From an uncultured Helicobacteraceae bacterium (GTDB lineage: Bacteria; Campylobacterota; Campylobacteria; Campylobacterales; UBA6016), in contig CALJKN010000196.1 in the NCBI GenBank assembly GCA_937973585.1, forward strand, positions 1 through 12,979: 12,979 nt of DNA, in the 5' to 3' direction. Below are positions 6,363-12,970 of the stretch, in pieces. Within the stretch, counting starts at the first letter, position 1. Every line of letters begins with the position of its first letter. The notes under the pieces are model-generated. The model was given only the letters and a program-made list of their open reading frames with translations, made no database searches and was not told the DNA's origin. Both the position numbers and the translations under genes were made by a program.

Positions 6363-6962
6363 TCATCTAGCTATAATCTCTACCCTTCTGTTTTTGGCGT
6401 TTGATGCTCCGGGGGCTGTTTTTACGAGTGGGTTTGCGTCGCCGTAATAGCTTATCTCTATAATGTTTTTGTCTATGCCGTGTTTGATTAGGTATTTTTG
6501 AACCGCTTCGGCTCTTTTTAGGGAGAGTGATTTGTTGTAGCTTTTTTCGCCGAGGCTATCGGAGTGTCCGGCGCAGATTATCTGATTAGGCTTTCTCTCT
6601 TTTATCTGCCCTATCATCCCCTCAAGCTCTTTTAGCGAAGCGCCCAAAATCTCCGCCGAATCGCTTTTGAAAAAAATCATAAAAGTCGCCGGAGGTATCG
6701 GTAATGCCGATAGGGTTTGCCCAAACTGAGCCACAACAGCCTGCTCGCTAGTGATTTCGCTTTTGGCTTTACCGTCTTTGCTTAGCTCGACCTGTTCCCA
6801 CGCTTTGTCAACCGTATAGCTTTTACCGCTTTTGTCGGTTAGTTCTATTCTGCCGACTTTGCCGCCATCTTCCGGTAGCAGTATGATTCTGACCTCTTTT
6901 TGGGCGCATCCTGATAGGGTTAGGGCGGCGACGGCTACGATGAGCGGATATATATATTTCAC
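6363..6962 (-). CDS. OmpA-family outer-membrane lipoprotein
   Basis: 199 residues. A lipoprotein signal peptide ends in the lipobox LSGC with Cys19 as the lipidated residue. The C-terminal OmpA-like domain (about 94-199) has the peptidoglycan-binding wording AGHSDSLGEKSYNKSLSLKR and the closing NAKNRRVEI. It probably sits in the outer membrane, anchored by lipid, and binds peptidoglycan non-covalently. The residues between 20 and 93 are unassigned. Translation starts at a GTG that overlaps the FecR gene's TGA (GTGA), so the two are co-translated and likely act together at the envelope. Confidence 0.88.
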   Translation of the reverse strand: MKYIYPLIVAVAALTLSGCAQKEVRIILLPEDGGKVGRIELTDKSGKSYTVDKAWEQVELSKDGKAKSEITSEQAVVAQFGQTLSALPIPPATFMIFFKSDSAEILGASLKELEGMIGQIKERKPNQIICAGHSDSLGEKSYNKSLSLKRAEAVQKYLIKHGIDKNIIEISYYGDANPLVKTAPGASNAKNRRVEIIAR

Positions 6963-7390
6963 TCTCCGGCCTCCGCTATAAAGTATGTCCCCCGAATCCC
7001 CATCGTTGCGGTCTTGACTTGCACCTTCATCGAATTCGGGTTGATTTTTGCGATTAGCCCTGTCATACAGGCCATGCTCCCTTTTGTTAGGGATGTCGTA
7101 AATGCGGTTCTTTTTTCACTTGGCTCAAACAGATACTCTTTTACGGAGAGCTCCGAATTTGGCCCTATGGATACCAGGGTATCGTCGCTAAATATGAGAC
7201 CCGCACTCCCGTTTGCTCCGCTTGTTATTACATCTTTTTCAAAAAACTTTTCACCGATTTTCGGTTTTAGTTTTGCATCACCCCTGATGACCGTTATCTC
7301 CCCTTTTAGGGTCTTAAACATACCGGACGGTTCGGCGGCAAAAACGGTAAAAAAAGTAGCTATAACGGCCATTATAAAGGCAATTCTCAT
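6959..7390 (-). CDS. Periplasmic FecR-domain protein
   Basis: 143 residues. The signal peptide (1-18, ending VFA) is followed by a FecR domain (about 26-138). Typical features are KTLKGEITVIRGD, GEKFFEKDVITSG, SAGLIFSDDTLVSIGPNSE and the closing VKTATMGIRGTYF. FecR domains occur both in iron-transport anti-sigma proteins and as stand-alone secreted domains. With no transmembrane helix or sigma factor here, the stand-alone type fits; its role is unknown. The ATG has AGGGG 8 bases upstream, and a -10 TATAAT lies further upstream. The stop overlaps the GTG of the OmpA lipoprotein gene. FecR and OmpA genes are found together in several proteobacterial groups, sometimes with CHASE2 cyclases, absent here. 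Confidence 0.85.
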   Translation of the reverse strand: MRIAFIMAVIATFFTVFAAEPSGMFKTLKGEITVIRGDAKLKPKIGEKFFEKDVITSGANGSAGLIFSDDTLVSIGPNSELSVKEYLFEPSEKRTAFTTSLTKGSMACMTGLIAKINPNSMKVQVKTATMGIRGTYFIAEAGE

Positions 7391-7419
7391 GATAATTCCC
7401 CTTCATTCAAAAGTGTTTA

Positions 7420-7449
7420 ATTATACTATCATAAAACAACGACATTCAA
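7420..7449. promoter_or_regulatory. Overlapping divergent promoters of fecR-like gene and thiG
   Basis: On the - strand a -35 TTGAAT (7444-7449) and -10 TATAAT (7420-7425) are 18 bases apart and point to the FecR gene. On the + strand TATACT (7422-7427) can serve as -10 for thiG, with no clear -35. The two -10 boxes overlap, so the promoters would compete. Confidence 0.5.
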
Positions 7450-7464
7450 AGCAAGGGATATATT

Positions 7465-8244
7465 ATGAGCGATATACTAAAAATAGGACAACTCGAACTA
7501 AAAAGCCGCCTAATCGTCGGGAGCGGAAAATATCCTGATTTCAAAACAACTAGAGAGGCTACGCTAATCAGCGGCTCCGAGATGATAACGGTAGCGGTGA
7601 GACGTGTAAACATCATGAATAAAGATGAAGAAAACCTGATGGACTACTTCAAAGATACCGATGTCAAGCTACTCCCAAACTCTGCCGGATGCAAGACCGC
7701 CGAGGAGGCTATCACGCTCTTTCGTCTAGTGAGAGAGGCAACCGGAATTACGACCGTAAAACTGGAGTGTATAGGCGATTACGACAAAACGCTATATCCG
7801 GATGTCATCGAGACGCTCGCCGCAACGGAAGTTCTGGCAAAAGACGGTTTTACCGTATTTGCATACACAAATGACGACCCGATAATGGCAAAGAGACTTG
7901 AAAATGCGGGAGCCGCAGCCGTGATGCCGCTTGCCGCACCTATCGGAAGTGGGCTCGGCATACAAAATCGCTACAACATCGTATTTATCAAAGAGGCTAT
8001 CAAGGTTCCAGTTATCGTGGATGCGGGCGTGGGATGTGCAAGTGACGCCGCAATAGCGATGGAGCTGGGAGCGGACGCCGTCCTTACCAATACCGCCATA
8101 GCGCAGGCAAAAGACCCCGTAATGATGGCTGAGGCGATGAAGTACGCCGTAAAAGCGGGTAGGATGGGCTTTTTGGCGGGCAGAATAGCGAAAAAGCCGT
8201 ACGCCTCGGCAAGCTCGCCGATGAACGGGCTGATACAGTTTTAG
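7465..8244 (+). CDS. thiG: Thiazole synthase ThiG
   Basis: 259 residues, the usual ThiG length. ThiG joins 1-deoxy-D-xylulose 5-phosphate, dehydroglycine and ThiS-thiocarboxylate into the thiazole phosphate of thiamine. Recognised by LIVGSGKYPDF near the start, the Schiff-base lysine Lys99 in TTVKLECIGD, APIGSGLGI and VDAGVG phosphate-binding loops, and GADAVLTNTAIA. ATG follows AAGGG with a 7-base gap. Other thiamine genes (thiS, thiF, thiH) are not adjacent, and a strong terminator follows, so thiG is transcribed alone here; the partners must lie elsewhere in the genome. Confidence 0.97.
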   Translation: MSDILKIGQLELKSRLIVGSGKYPDFKTTREATLISGSEMITVAVRRVNIMNKDEENLMDYFKDTDVKLLPNSAGCKTAEEAITLFRLVREATGITTVKLECIGDYDKTLYPDVIETLAATEVLAKDGFTVFAYTNDDPIMAKRLENAGAAAVMPLAAPIGSGLGIQNRYNIVFIKEAIKVPVIVDAGVGCASDAAIAMELGADAVLTNTAIAQAKDPVMMAEAMKYAVKAGRMGFLAGRIAKKPYASASSPMNGLIQF

Positions 8245-8257
8245 GGGTTTTTTATAT

Positions 8258-8280
8258 GGGGCTTTAGCGCCCCTCTTTTT
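8258..8280 (+). terminator. Rho-independent terminator of thiG
   Basis: The stem GGGGC/GCCCC (8258-8262, 8269-8273) is followed by TCTTTTT. It lies 13 bases after the thiG stop and overlaps the last codons of the convergent antitoxin gene. Confidence 0.85.
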
Positions 8281-8509
8281 GTTCTATAGATACAGACTCC
8301 GTGTTTTTGCCGCTTCTGACATCATTCATTGCTTTTTGCGTTGTTTTGTTCGGGATTTTGAGCTCAAAAGGTATGCCGTTTTCTTGTGTGACTTTTGCCA
8401 AAAACATATTGATAGCCTGTGATGTAGTGATACCAAGCTGTCTAAAGATTTCCTCGGCTGATTTTTTCAAGTCTGCATCGCATCTCGCTCTGATTGTTGC
8501 GTCTAGCAT
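8264..8509 (-). CDS. Orphan RelB/DinJ-family antitoxin
   Basis: 81 residues. The N-terminal half (MLDATIRARCDADLKKSAEEI, LGITTSQAINMFLAKV) is the ribbon-helix-helix DNA-binding domain of RelB/DinJ antitoxins. The middle (IPFELKIPNKTTQKAMNDV) is the start of the toxin-binding arm. Family members normally precede a YafQ/RelE-type RNase toxin and repress the pair through a palindrome in the promoter. Here the promoter and palindrome are intact, but no toxin gene follows: the frame ends inside the thiG terminator. The last residues (EQKEGR) are encoded by terminator sequence, suggesting that the original 3' part and toxin were lost. It could act as a free antitoxin against toxins encoded elsewhere. 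The ribosome binding site is GAGGTG, 5 bases before ATG. Confidence 0.85.
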   Translation of the reverse strand: MLDATIRARCDADLKKSAEEIFRQLGITTSQAINMFLAKVTQENGIPFELKIPNKTTQKAMNDVRSGKNTESVSIEQKEGR

Positions 8510-8538
8510 GATTGCACCTCGATTTATAATTATCCGTC

Positions 8539-8567
8539 ATTGTAGCACGATTGTGCTACAAATTCAA
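8539..8567 (-). promoter_or_regulatory. Antitoxin promoter with embedded operator palindrome
   Basis: On the - strand, -35 TTGAAT (8562-8567) and -10 TACAAT (8539-8544) are exactly 17 bases apart, with an extended TGC before the -10. A perfect inverted repeat TTGTAGCAC-N4-GTGCTACAA (8540-8561) fills the spacer and overlaps the -10. This is what autoregulation by a ribbon-helix-helix antitoxin looks like. Confidence 0.85.
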
Positions 8568-8722
8568 TATTCTTGACTTTTGAGTTGCTTATTGTGTAAA
8601 ATTCCGACATCAGGCGCATTAAGGTCACTGTAGCCGTCCGCAGTTTTATTACTGTATTCTACTGGTGATTTAGGACTGTCATCCTTAACCTGCCTGACCC
8701 TATGCCACATGAGCAACCACAT
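8564..8722 (-). other. Gap with a weak 52-codon open frame; otherwise nothing recognised
   Basis: Between the antitoxin (ends upstream at 8509) and the next gene (8778) lie 268 bases. Apart from the antitoxin promoter, the only thing seen is a leftward open frame of 52 codons from an ATG at 8722 (starting MWLLMWHRVRQVKDDSPKSP) to a TGA at 8564. Its ribosome binding site is poor (GAGTGG), it runs into the antitoxin -35, and I recognise no family. It may be a remnant of a lost gene or chance. No tRNA, repeat or attachment site is visible. Confidence 0.2.
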
Positions 8723-8777
8723 TTTTTCCACTCATTGAAAAATCACCCCTAAATCTTTTTTCAAGACAACAAAAAGG

Positions 8778-9275
8778 CTATATCCCCACCACAACAATAC
8801 AGCCGTTTTTCTCAATAGCTTTTTGCACAGATTCATTTACGATACTCAATAAATGCACAAGCTCGTCAATTAGCCTCGGCAAATCTTTTGTTGCGTCAAA
8901 ATCCATTTTGCTATCTTCGCTTTCCAAATCATCAATAAGGTATTCAAACTTTTTTAAAAATTCATCGTCCGGCATAGCTTTTATTTTATCTATTTTCAAA
9001 GATATATTTTTCTGTAAAGCCGACAACTCATCGCCGCAAAAATCCGTCACGCCGTATTCGTCCCATTTGTCGCTAGATAAAGCAAACGCATCCGCTATCT
9101 CGTAAAAAATAGCATTATCAATACTTAGCATCAAATCATCTTGCCACTCCGCAACCGTAGGCCATTCAATAGAGCTTTCATTTACCCAGTCAAACCCGTA
9201 AGGCTCTTTTTTGATGTATAGCCTAAAAGATAATGGCTCTACAAAGTTTGCATCATCCAAAAGTTCAAGCTTCAC
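8778..9275 (-). CDS. Hypothetical acidic protein (165 aa), last gene of the right-hand operon
   Basis: Not recognised. It starts at a GTG (9275) behind AAGGAGAG. No signal peptide or membrane segment; strongly acidic overall. Residues about 1-80 look like a mixed fold (SFRLYIKKEPYGFDWVNESS), 85-150 are helical with many Asp/Glu, and the end KNGCIVVVGI is hydrophobic. It is 39 bases downstream of the 153-aa protein gene and on the same strand as the methyltransferase cassette, so it may belong to the same transcript. The size and charge would fit an inhibitor, immunity or DNA-mimic protein, but that is conjecture. Confidence 0.7.
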   Translation of the reverse strand: MKLELLDDANFVEPLSFRLYIKKEPYGFDWVNESSIEWPTVAEWQDDLMLSIDNAIFYEIADAFALSSDKWDEYGVTDFCGDELSALQKNISLKIDKIKAMPDDEFLKKFEYLIDDLESEDSKMDFDATKDLPRLIDELVHLLSIVNESVQKAIEKNGCIVVVGI

Positions 9276-9314
9276 AGCGTCTCTCCTTTTTAGATAGCGT
9301 CTTCGACGGCGTTT

Positions 9315-9776
9315 TTATTCTCCAAAAAAATACCCAAAAGTTGCTTCCGTAAGTCTGATATTTTCTTGTTCGTCCGCATCGACATAGTCGCAAATGTGAT
9401 TTAACGCCGGAAACCACCTATTGGTTAGCAAGTTCGCAATCTTCTCTCTATGGTCTGCCTCCCTTGCTTCATCCGTCAAGTAAGGCAACAAAAAACAAAA
9501 CATTACAGCCCTCAACCCCTCCGACTCTTTTGAACAAAAATAAAGCCAGTAAGGAAATCTCTCATCTAGCCTATGAACAAAATCTCTTACTTCAATAATT
9601 TCAAAAAGCTCTCTTGGGTCATTGTCATACCCACCAAATGCGATATGTATATTCTCGCAATTTGCCTTAGCTACGCTTGGCGACTCCAATAATTTATTTA
9701 AAACAGATAGTACGCCGTCAATATTTCCCGATTCAATATCGCCTCTGTCAATGCCTATTATCAAGCTATGGTTCAT
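9315..9776 (-). CDS. Small protein resembling the CRR6 (chlororespiratory reduction 6) domain group
   Basis: 153 residues, soluble, acidic, no signal peptide. The block GYDNDPRELFEIIEVRDFVHRLDERFPYW, read in parts, resembles bacterial proteins annotated with the chlororespiratory reduction 6 domain: DPRELFEI, then EVRDFV, then FPYWLYF. The bacterial function of that group is not known to me and a role in photosynthesis is excluded by context. The ATG has GGGAG 8 bases upstream, 30 bases after the DUF262-HNH stop, so co-transcription with the cassette is likely. It and the next gene could be cassette accessories or cargo. Assignment is from memory of the motif and should be treated as tentative. 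Confidence 0.6.
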   Translation of the reverse strand: MNHSLIIGIDRGDIESGNIDGVLSVLNKLLESPSVAKANCENIHIAFGGYDNDPRELFEIIEVRDFVHRLDERFPYWLYFCSKESEGLRAVMFCFLLPYLTDEAREADHREKIANLLTNRWFPALNHICDYVDADEQENIRLTEATFGYFFGE

Positions 9777-9806
9777 CTATCTGCTCCCAAAATTATTTTT
9801 GCACCG

Positions 9807-10970
9807 CTAACGATTACCTTTTGCCCTATTGTGCGTCTTGCAAAGCATTTGGCAATTTTTTATATCGGTAGCGCCGCCTTTGCTCCATGCGCTTACATGG
9901 TCTGCGTCCATTTCTTCTGCTTTCCAAATTTTGTTTTTATTGGCATCGTGTCCGATAGCGCAAAGCGGGCAATTTGATTCATTTTTCGCTTTAGCTTCAT
10001 TGGTTTGTTTCGCATAAACACTCTTTTTTGTAGCATCATCAAAGACCCTGACTTCTAGCAGTTTTGTATCGACTGAGCCGCCCAAAATAAACTCAAAAAC
10101 ACCTTTGCGATTTTTGATATAAGAGTCAGAATAAAGTTTTTTTACCTCGTCGGATACCGTTTTTGGATTGTACGGTTTGCTATGGTACTCCTCATAAAGT
10201 CGCCCCCACTCAAGCCCGCACATCTCTTTTTCTACATCTATAAAAACACTTGAAACCCAATCTATTACGCTATTAAAATAAGTTTTTAGCTCTTTTATAT
10301 CCGTATCATATCGGTGAAGACTCATATAATCATCGATTACCCCTTTACTCACCCAGTTTAACGCCTGCTCCAAAAAATCTTGCCTATTGGCGCTACCACG
10401 GATATATGCGCTCCATTTTTGGATATTGGAGTTTTGGCTATTGCTAAACTCTGCTTTGGCTAGCGTCACAAATACGCCGGAATACACTGCATTTAGCAAC
10501 TCTTGATTATTGAGCGGAATACCTACGATATTGATTGTCTTGAACCACTGTTTAATTTCCGGCTCCGTTCCCTCGCACTCGTAGATTAGAAGGTTTGTTT
10601 TCAGTATTGTTTTTTGTATTTCAGGGGCTAGGCTACTAAAATACTGCTGCATATCGTTGTCGTCTTTGATTGCAAATTTGTTAGTTACAAATCGCCCGAT
10701 ACTCGTGATTCTCTGTTGCCCGTCCAATACCTCAAACTGCTCATCGTCGGTCTTGTTAAAGTATATTATCCCAAGCGGATAGCCTTTTAGGATAGACTCG
10801 ATAACCGCAACATCCCTCTTGCCGTCGGCATAGATATAGTTTCGCTGATATTCAGGCTGGATAGTTAGCTTGCCTGACAAGCCAAAAAGCCCTTTGCCCT
10901 CAAGCTCGTTATAGACAAAACCATCGCAAATGTCTTTTACGGTGATTTGGGTTTTTAATGTAGTTTTCAT
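9807..10970 (-). CDS. DUF262 protein with C-terminal HNH nuclease
   Basis: 387 residues, cytoplasmic. The N-terminal DUF262 (ParB/sulfiredoxin-like, as in GmrS) domain shows QPEYQRNYIY (38-47) and the hallmark VLDGQQRITS (81-90), which in this group binds and hydrolyses nucleotides. A helical middle follows (about 120-320). The C-terminus is an HNH nuclease: zinc pair CPLC (334-337), DADH (355-358), KNCQMLC (371-377) and THNRAKGN (379-386), so His358, Asn372 and His380 are the likely catalytic and metal residues. Proteins of this type take part in restriction of modified or phage DNA. The ATG overlaps the Bro-N gene's TGA (ATGA), so it is translated together with it and the methyltransferase. 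All key residues are present. Confidence 0.9.
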   Translation of the reverse strand: MKTTLKTQITVKDICDGFVYNELEGKGLFGLSGKLTIQPEYQRNYIYADGKRDVAVIESILKGYPLGIIYFNKTDDEQFEVLDGQQRITSIGRFVTNKFAIKDDNDMQQYFSSLAPEIQKTILKTNLLIYECEGTEPEIKQWFKTINIVGIPLNNQELLNAVYSGVFVTLAKAEFSNSQNSNIQKWSAYIRGSANRQDFLEQALNWVSKGVIDDYMSLHRYDTDIKELKTYFNSVIDWVSSVFIDVEKEMCGLEWGRLYEEYHSKPYNPKTVSDEVKKLYSDSYIKNRKGVFEFILGGSVDTKLLEVRVFDDATKKSVYAKQTNEAKAKNESNCPLCAIGHDANKNKIWKAEEMDADHVSAWSKGGATDIKNCQMLCKTHNRAKGNR

Positions 10971-11791
10971 GAAGTTGTTTTTTTATCCTCCAAAAATGTT
11001 TTCGCATTTAGCCCTGTTATGACTTTTTTGCCGGTTTTTGATTCCAGCTCTTTTCGTGCATTTCCTGCTATATCACCACCTTGTTTGGCTACTTTTTTAC
11101 TCTCTTCAAAATTTTTAGGGCTTGTTGCTTGTGATATGTCTTTGGTGGATGCCTCCGCTAGCATGTTCAATATAAGCTCGGTATTGGTCATATTGTCTCT
11201 CAAGTTCTCTTTTTTCAAACCCTTGAGCACTTTGTATTCTTTGGTGGTTTTGCCGCTCCATGTTTTGGTGATTATATCTGTGAGCGTGGCAAACTGTTGT
11301 CCCTGTTTTAACCCCAGCCTTTTCCACTCATCGGTTAGCTCTTTGCGAATCTCTATGCTTTTGAGCCGTTGGTTTATCCAGCTTTCACTGTAGCCTAGAT
11401 TTAGATACTGCCCCATAGCTCTGTCTATGCTTAGCTCCGGGTCTTGCATTTCGTCTATTCGTTCAGAGGCTATTTGTGCTAGCCATAGTTTGAACGGCTC
11501 TGCTTTGGGCGAGGGGATGGACTGAATAAGACGAAAAATCTGCTCAGTGGTGGCAACATCCGTGATTCTCATTTTGCCGTCAAGTGCTTGCATTTTCAAA
11601 CCGTGACAATCTGTCACGGTTTGGTTTCCCTCTGCTTTTAGTCGCTGTTTGAGTTTGCGCCAATAGGCTGCAGGGTCTATACTCTCAGTCAATACCGCTA
11701 TTACATCCACTATAGATATATACCACATCTCTTTATCTGAGTCCCATGCGGTTCGTACTTTTTGCTCTTCAAATAGTTTGATGTTGTTCAT
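10967..11791 (-). CDS. Bro-N / DinD-like protein
   Basis: 274 residues. The N-terminal Bro-N-type DNA-binding domain (about 1-115) has TAWDSDKEMWYISIVDVIAV, YWRKLKQRLK and the conserved RLIQSIPSPKAEPFKLWLA. The C-terminal part (about 120-260) contains GYSESWINQRLKSIEIR, LKKENLRDNMTN and the closing VAKQGGDIAGNARKELE, which matches the DNA-damage-inducible DinD group. DinD is SOS-induced in E. coli and antagonises RecA filaments; whether this protein does so is unknown. ATG overlaps the methyltransferase stop (ATGA) and its stop overlaps the DUF262 start (ATGA). A perfect 12-bp inverted repeat lies within its coding sequence. It could regulate the cassette or sense damage. Confidence 0.85.
   Translation of the reverse strand: MNNIKLFEEQKVRTAWDSDKEMWYISIVDVIAVLTESIDPAAYWRKLKQRLKAEGNQTVTDCHGLKMQALDGKMRITDVATTEQIFRLIQSIPSPKAEPFKLWLAQIASERIDEMQDPELSIDRAMGQYLNLGYSESWINQRLKSIEIRKELTDEWKRLGLKQGQQFATLTDIITKTWSGKTTKEYKVLKGLKKENLRDNMTNTELILNMLAEASTKDISQATSPKNFEESKKVAKQGGDIAGNARKELESKTGKKVITGLNAKTFLEDKKTTS
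11597..11623. repeat. Perfect 12-bp inverted repeat inside the Bro-N gene
   Basis: The arms CAAACCGTGACA and TGTCACGGTTTG flank a 3-base centre (ATC on the + strand). It encodes the NQTVTDCHGLK region of the Bro-N protein. Its length is well beyond chance for coding sequence of this size and it could act as an operator or RNA hairpin within the operon. Confidence 0.85.
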
Positions 11792-12918
11792 TTTGAGTTT
11801 CTTTTGTGTTTGATAAAAATACGCCCGTATTTTAATTTACCACCCATGTATGGGCCATCCTTTCCGGTTTTACTTTGGATTCCAGCAAGCCCTCTTATGT
11901 TTCCAGCAGTAAGACCTACAATCTCAAACTGTTCAGGGCAGTATTTGTCAAGAAAGCTAATCGGCACACCCATCACACCGTCATAGTCATTTGGTATCGC
12001 ATCCGTAAAAGGCACTTCGATAGCATCATAATTATCATACTTGTCGTAAGACTCTTTGCCTTTTATCTCTTTATGTTTGCTAAATTTTAAATTATCTTCC
12101 ATAGACATTAACGGCAAAGGTTTATGCCTTCGCCCATGGTCGATACTTGTAAACCAGCAACAGTTTCTAAATTTCACCAATCCTGTCTCTGCATTGTAAA
12201 CTCCGTCAGCATATTCCTTTTCAAAAGGAGTCGCAAAGTAGGCATTACCAGCATGAAATCCATTACCCAACCACATTTTGTTATCTTTTATCAATGGGAA
12301 AACCTCTTTATAGGTTATCGCATTCATATTGCCAATAATCACAAACAATTTTTCTGCTTCAGCTATCCAAGCTAGAAATTCACGAAATAGCGAAAACGGC
12401 GGGTTTGTGATGATGATGTCTGCTTCGTCTCGCAAAGCTTTTATCTCATCGCTTCTAAAATCACCATCATTAGTCAAATAGCACCACTCAAGGTCATCTA
12501 CATCGATTTTGCCGTCACCCGTTTTGTCGTGGTCAAGCGTAAAAATCTTGCCGTTTTTGATAGTTTTTGTTCTGTCAAACTGCGGGTCATTTATCTCAAG
12601 AAGCGTTGGTTGATAGTTGGTTTTGTAGTTTTTGCTATCAGGAGCATAGCTTGTGCTGATAAGCTTTTTTAGCCCAAGTCTCTCAAAATTTTGCGCAAAA
12701 TATTTTGTAAAATTGCTCCACTCTGGGTCGTCGCAAGGCAAAAGGAGTGTCTTGTTTTTGAAAACATCCGGATTGTATTCCAAGTATGCGTTTATCTCTT
12801 TTTCAATATCACCATATTGTGTATAAAATTCATCGTTTTTTGCTATTTTTGCATTGGTAAGATTGGAGTTTTTGCGTGTACTATCTATCTCAGAACTGTT
12901 TTCATCTTTTTTGCTCAT
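11788..12918 (-). CDS. EcoRI-family adenine-specific DNA methyltransferase
   Basis: 376 residues from the ATG at 12918 (MSKKDENSS), which has AGGA 5 bases upstream; an ATG at 12939 would add seven residues without a good site. Family features: NDEFYTQYGDIEKE near the N-terminus, LLLPCDDPEWSNF as the S-adenosylmethionine region, NDGDFRSDE, and the catalytic motif TNPPFSLFREF (Asn172-Pro-Pro-Phe175). This is the EcoRI_methylase group, which methylates adenine N6. Residues about 129-144 hold an EF-hand-like loop (DKTGDGKIDVDDL). It is the first gene of an operon with Bro-N and DUF262-HNH genes; no EcoRI-like endonuclease is seen, so the HNH protein is the candidate nuclease partner. The promoter lies beyond the right edge. 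Confidence 0.92.
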   Translation of the reverse strand: MSKKDENSSEIDSTRKNSNLTNAKIAKNDEFYTQYGDIEKEINAYLEYNPDVFKNKTLLLPCDDPEWSNFTKYFAQNFERLGLKKLISTSYAPDSKNYKTNYQPTLLEINDPQFDRTKTIKNGKIFTLDHDKTGDGKIDVDDLEWCYLTNDGDFRSDEIKALRDEADIIITNPPFSLFREFLAWIAEAEKLFVIIGNMNAITYKEVFPLIKDNKMWLGNGFHAGNAYFATPFEKEYADGVYNAETGLVKFRNCCWFTSIDHGRRHKPLPLMSMEDNLKFSKHKEIKGKESYDKYDNYDAIEVPFTDAIPNDYDGVMGVPISFLDKYCPEQFEIVGLTAGNIRGLAGIQSKTGKDGPYMGGKLKYGRIFIKHKRNSK

Positions 12919-12970
12919 AATTTTCCTATAAATAGTCATAAAAGGTGGCTCAAGACGACATTCTGATACC

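Noticed and set aside
6344..6364. GACGGG/CCCGTC inverted repeat at the convergent end of the DHH and OmpA genes, as a bidirectional terminator
   Set aside because: The 6-bp stem has no T tract on either strand, so it is not listed as a terminator.
7014..7538. 174-codon open frame antisense to the FecR gene and running into thiG
   Set aside because: It opposes a clear FecR-domain gene and overlaps the thiG start; its translation shows no family features.
9807..10970. Calling the DUF262-HNH protein a type II restriction endonuclease partner (EcoRI-like)
   Set aside because: It has no EcoRI-type PD-(D/E)xK fold features; DUF262 and HNH motifs point to a different nuclease type, so only a candidate role is given.
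12215..12229. Inverted repeat TCCTTTT-C-AAAAGGA in the methyltransferase gene
   Set aside because: Short and AT-rich, within a conserved coding stretch (TPFEKEY); likely chance.
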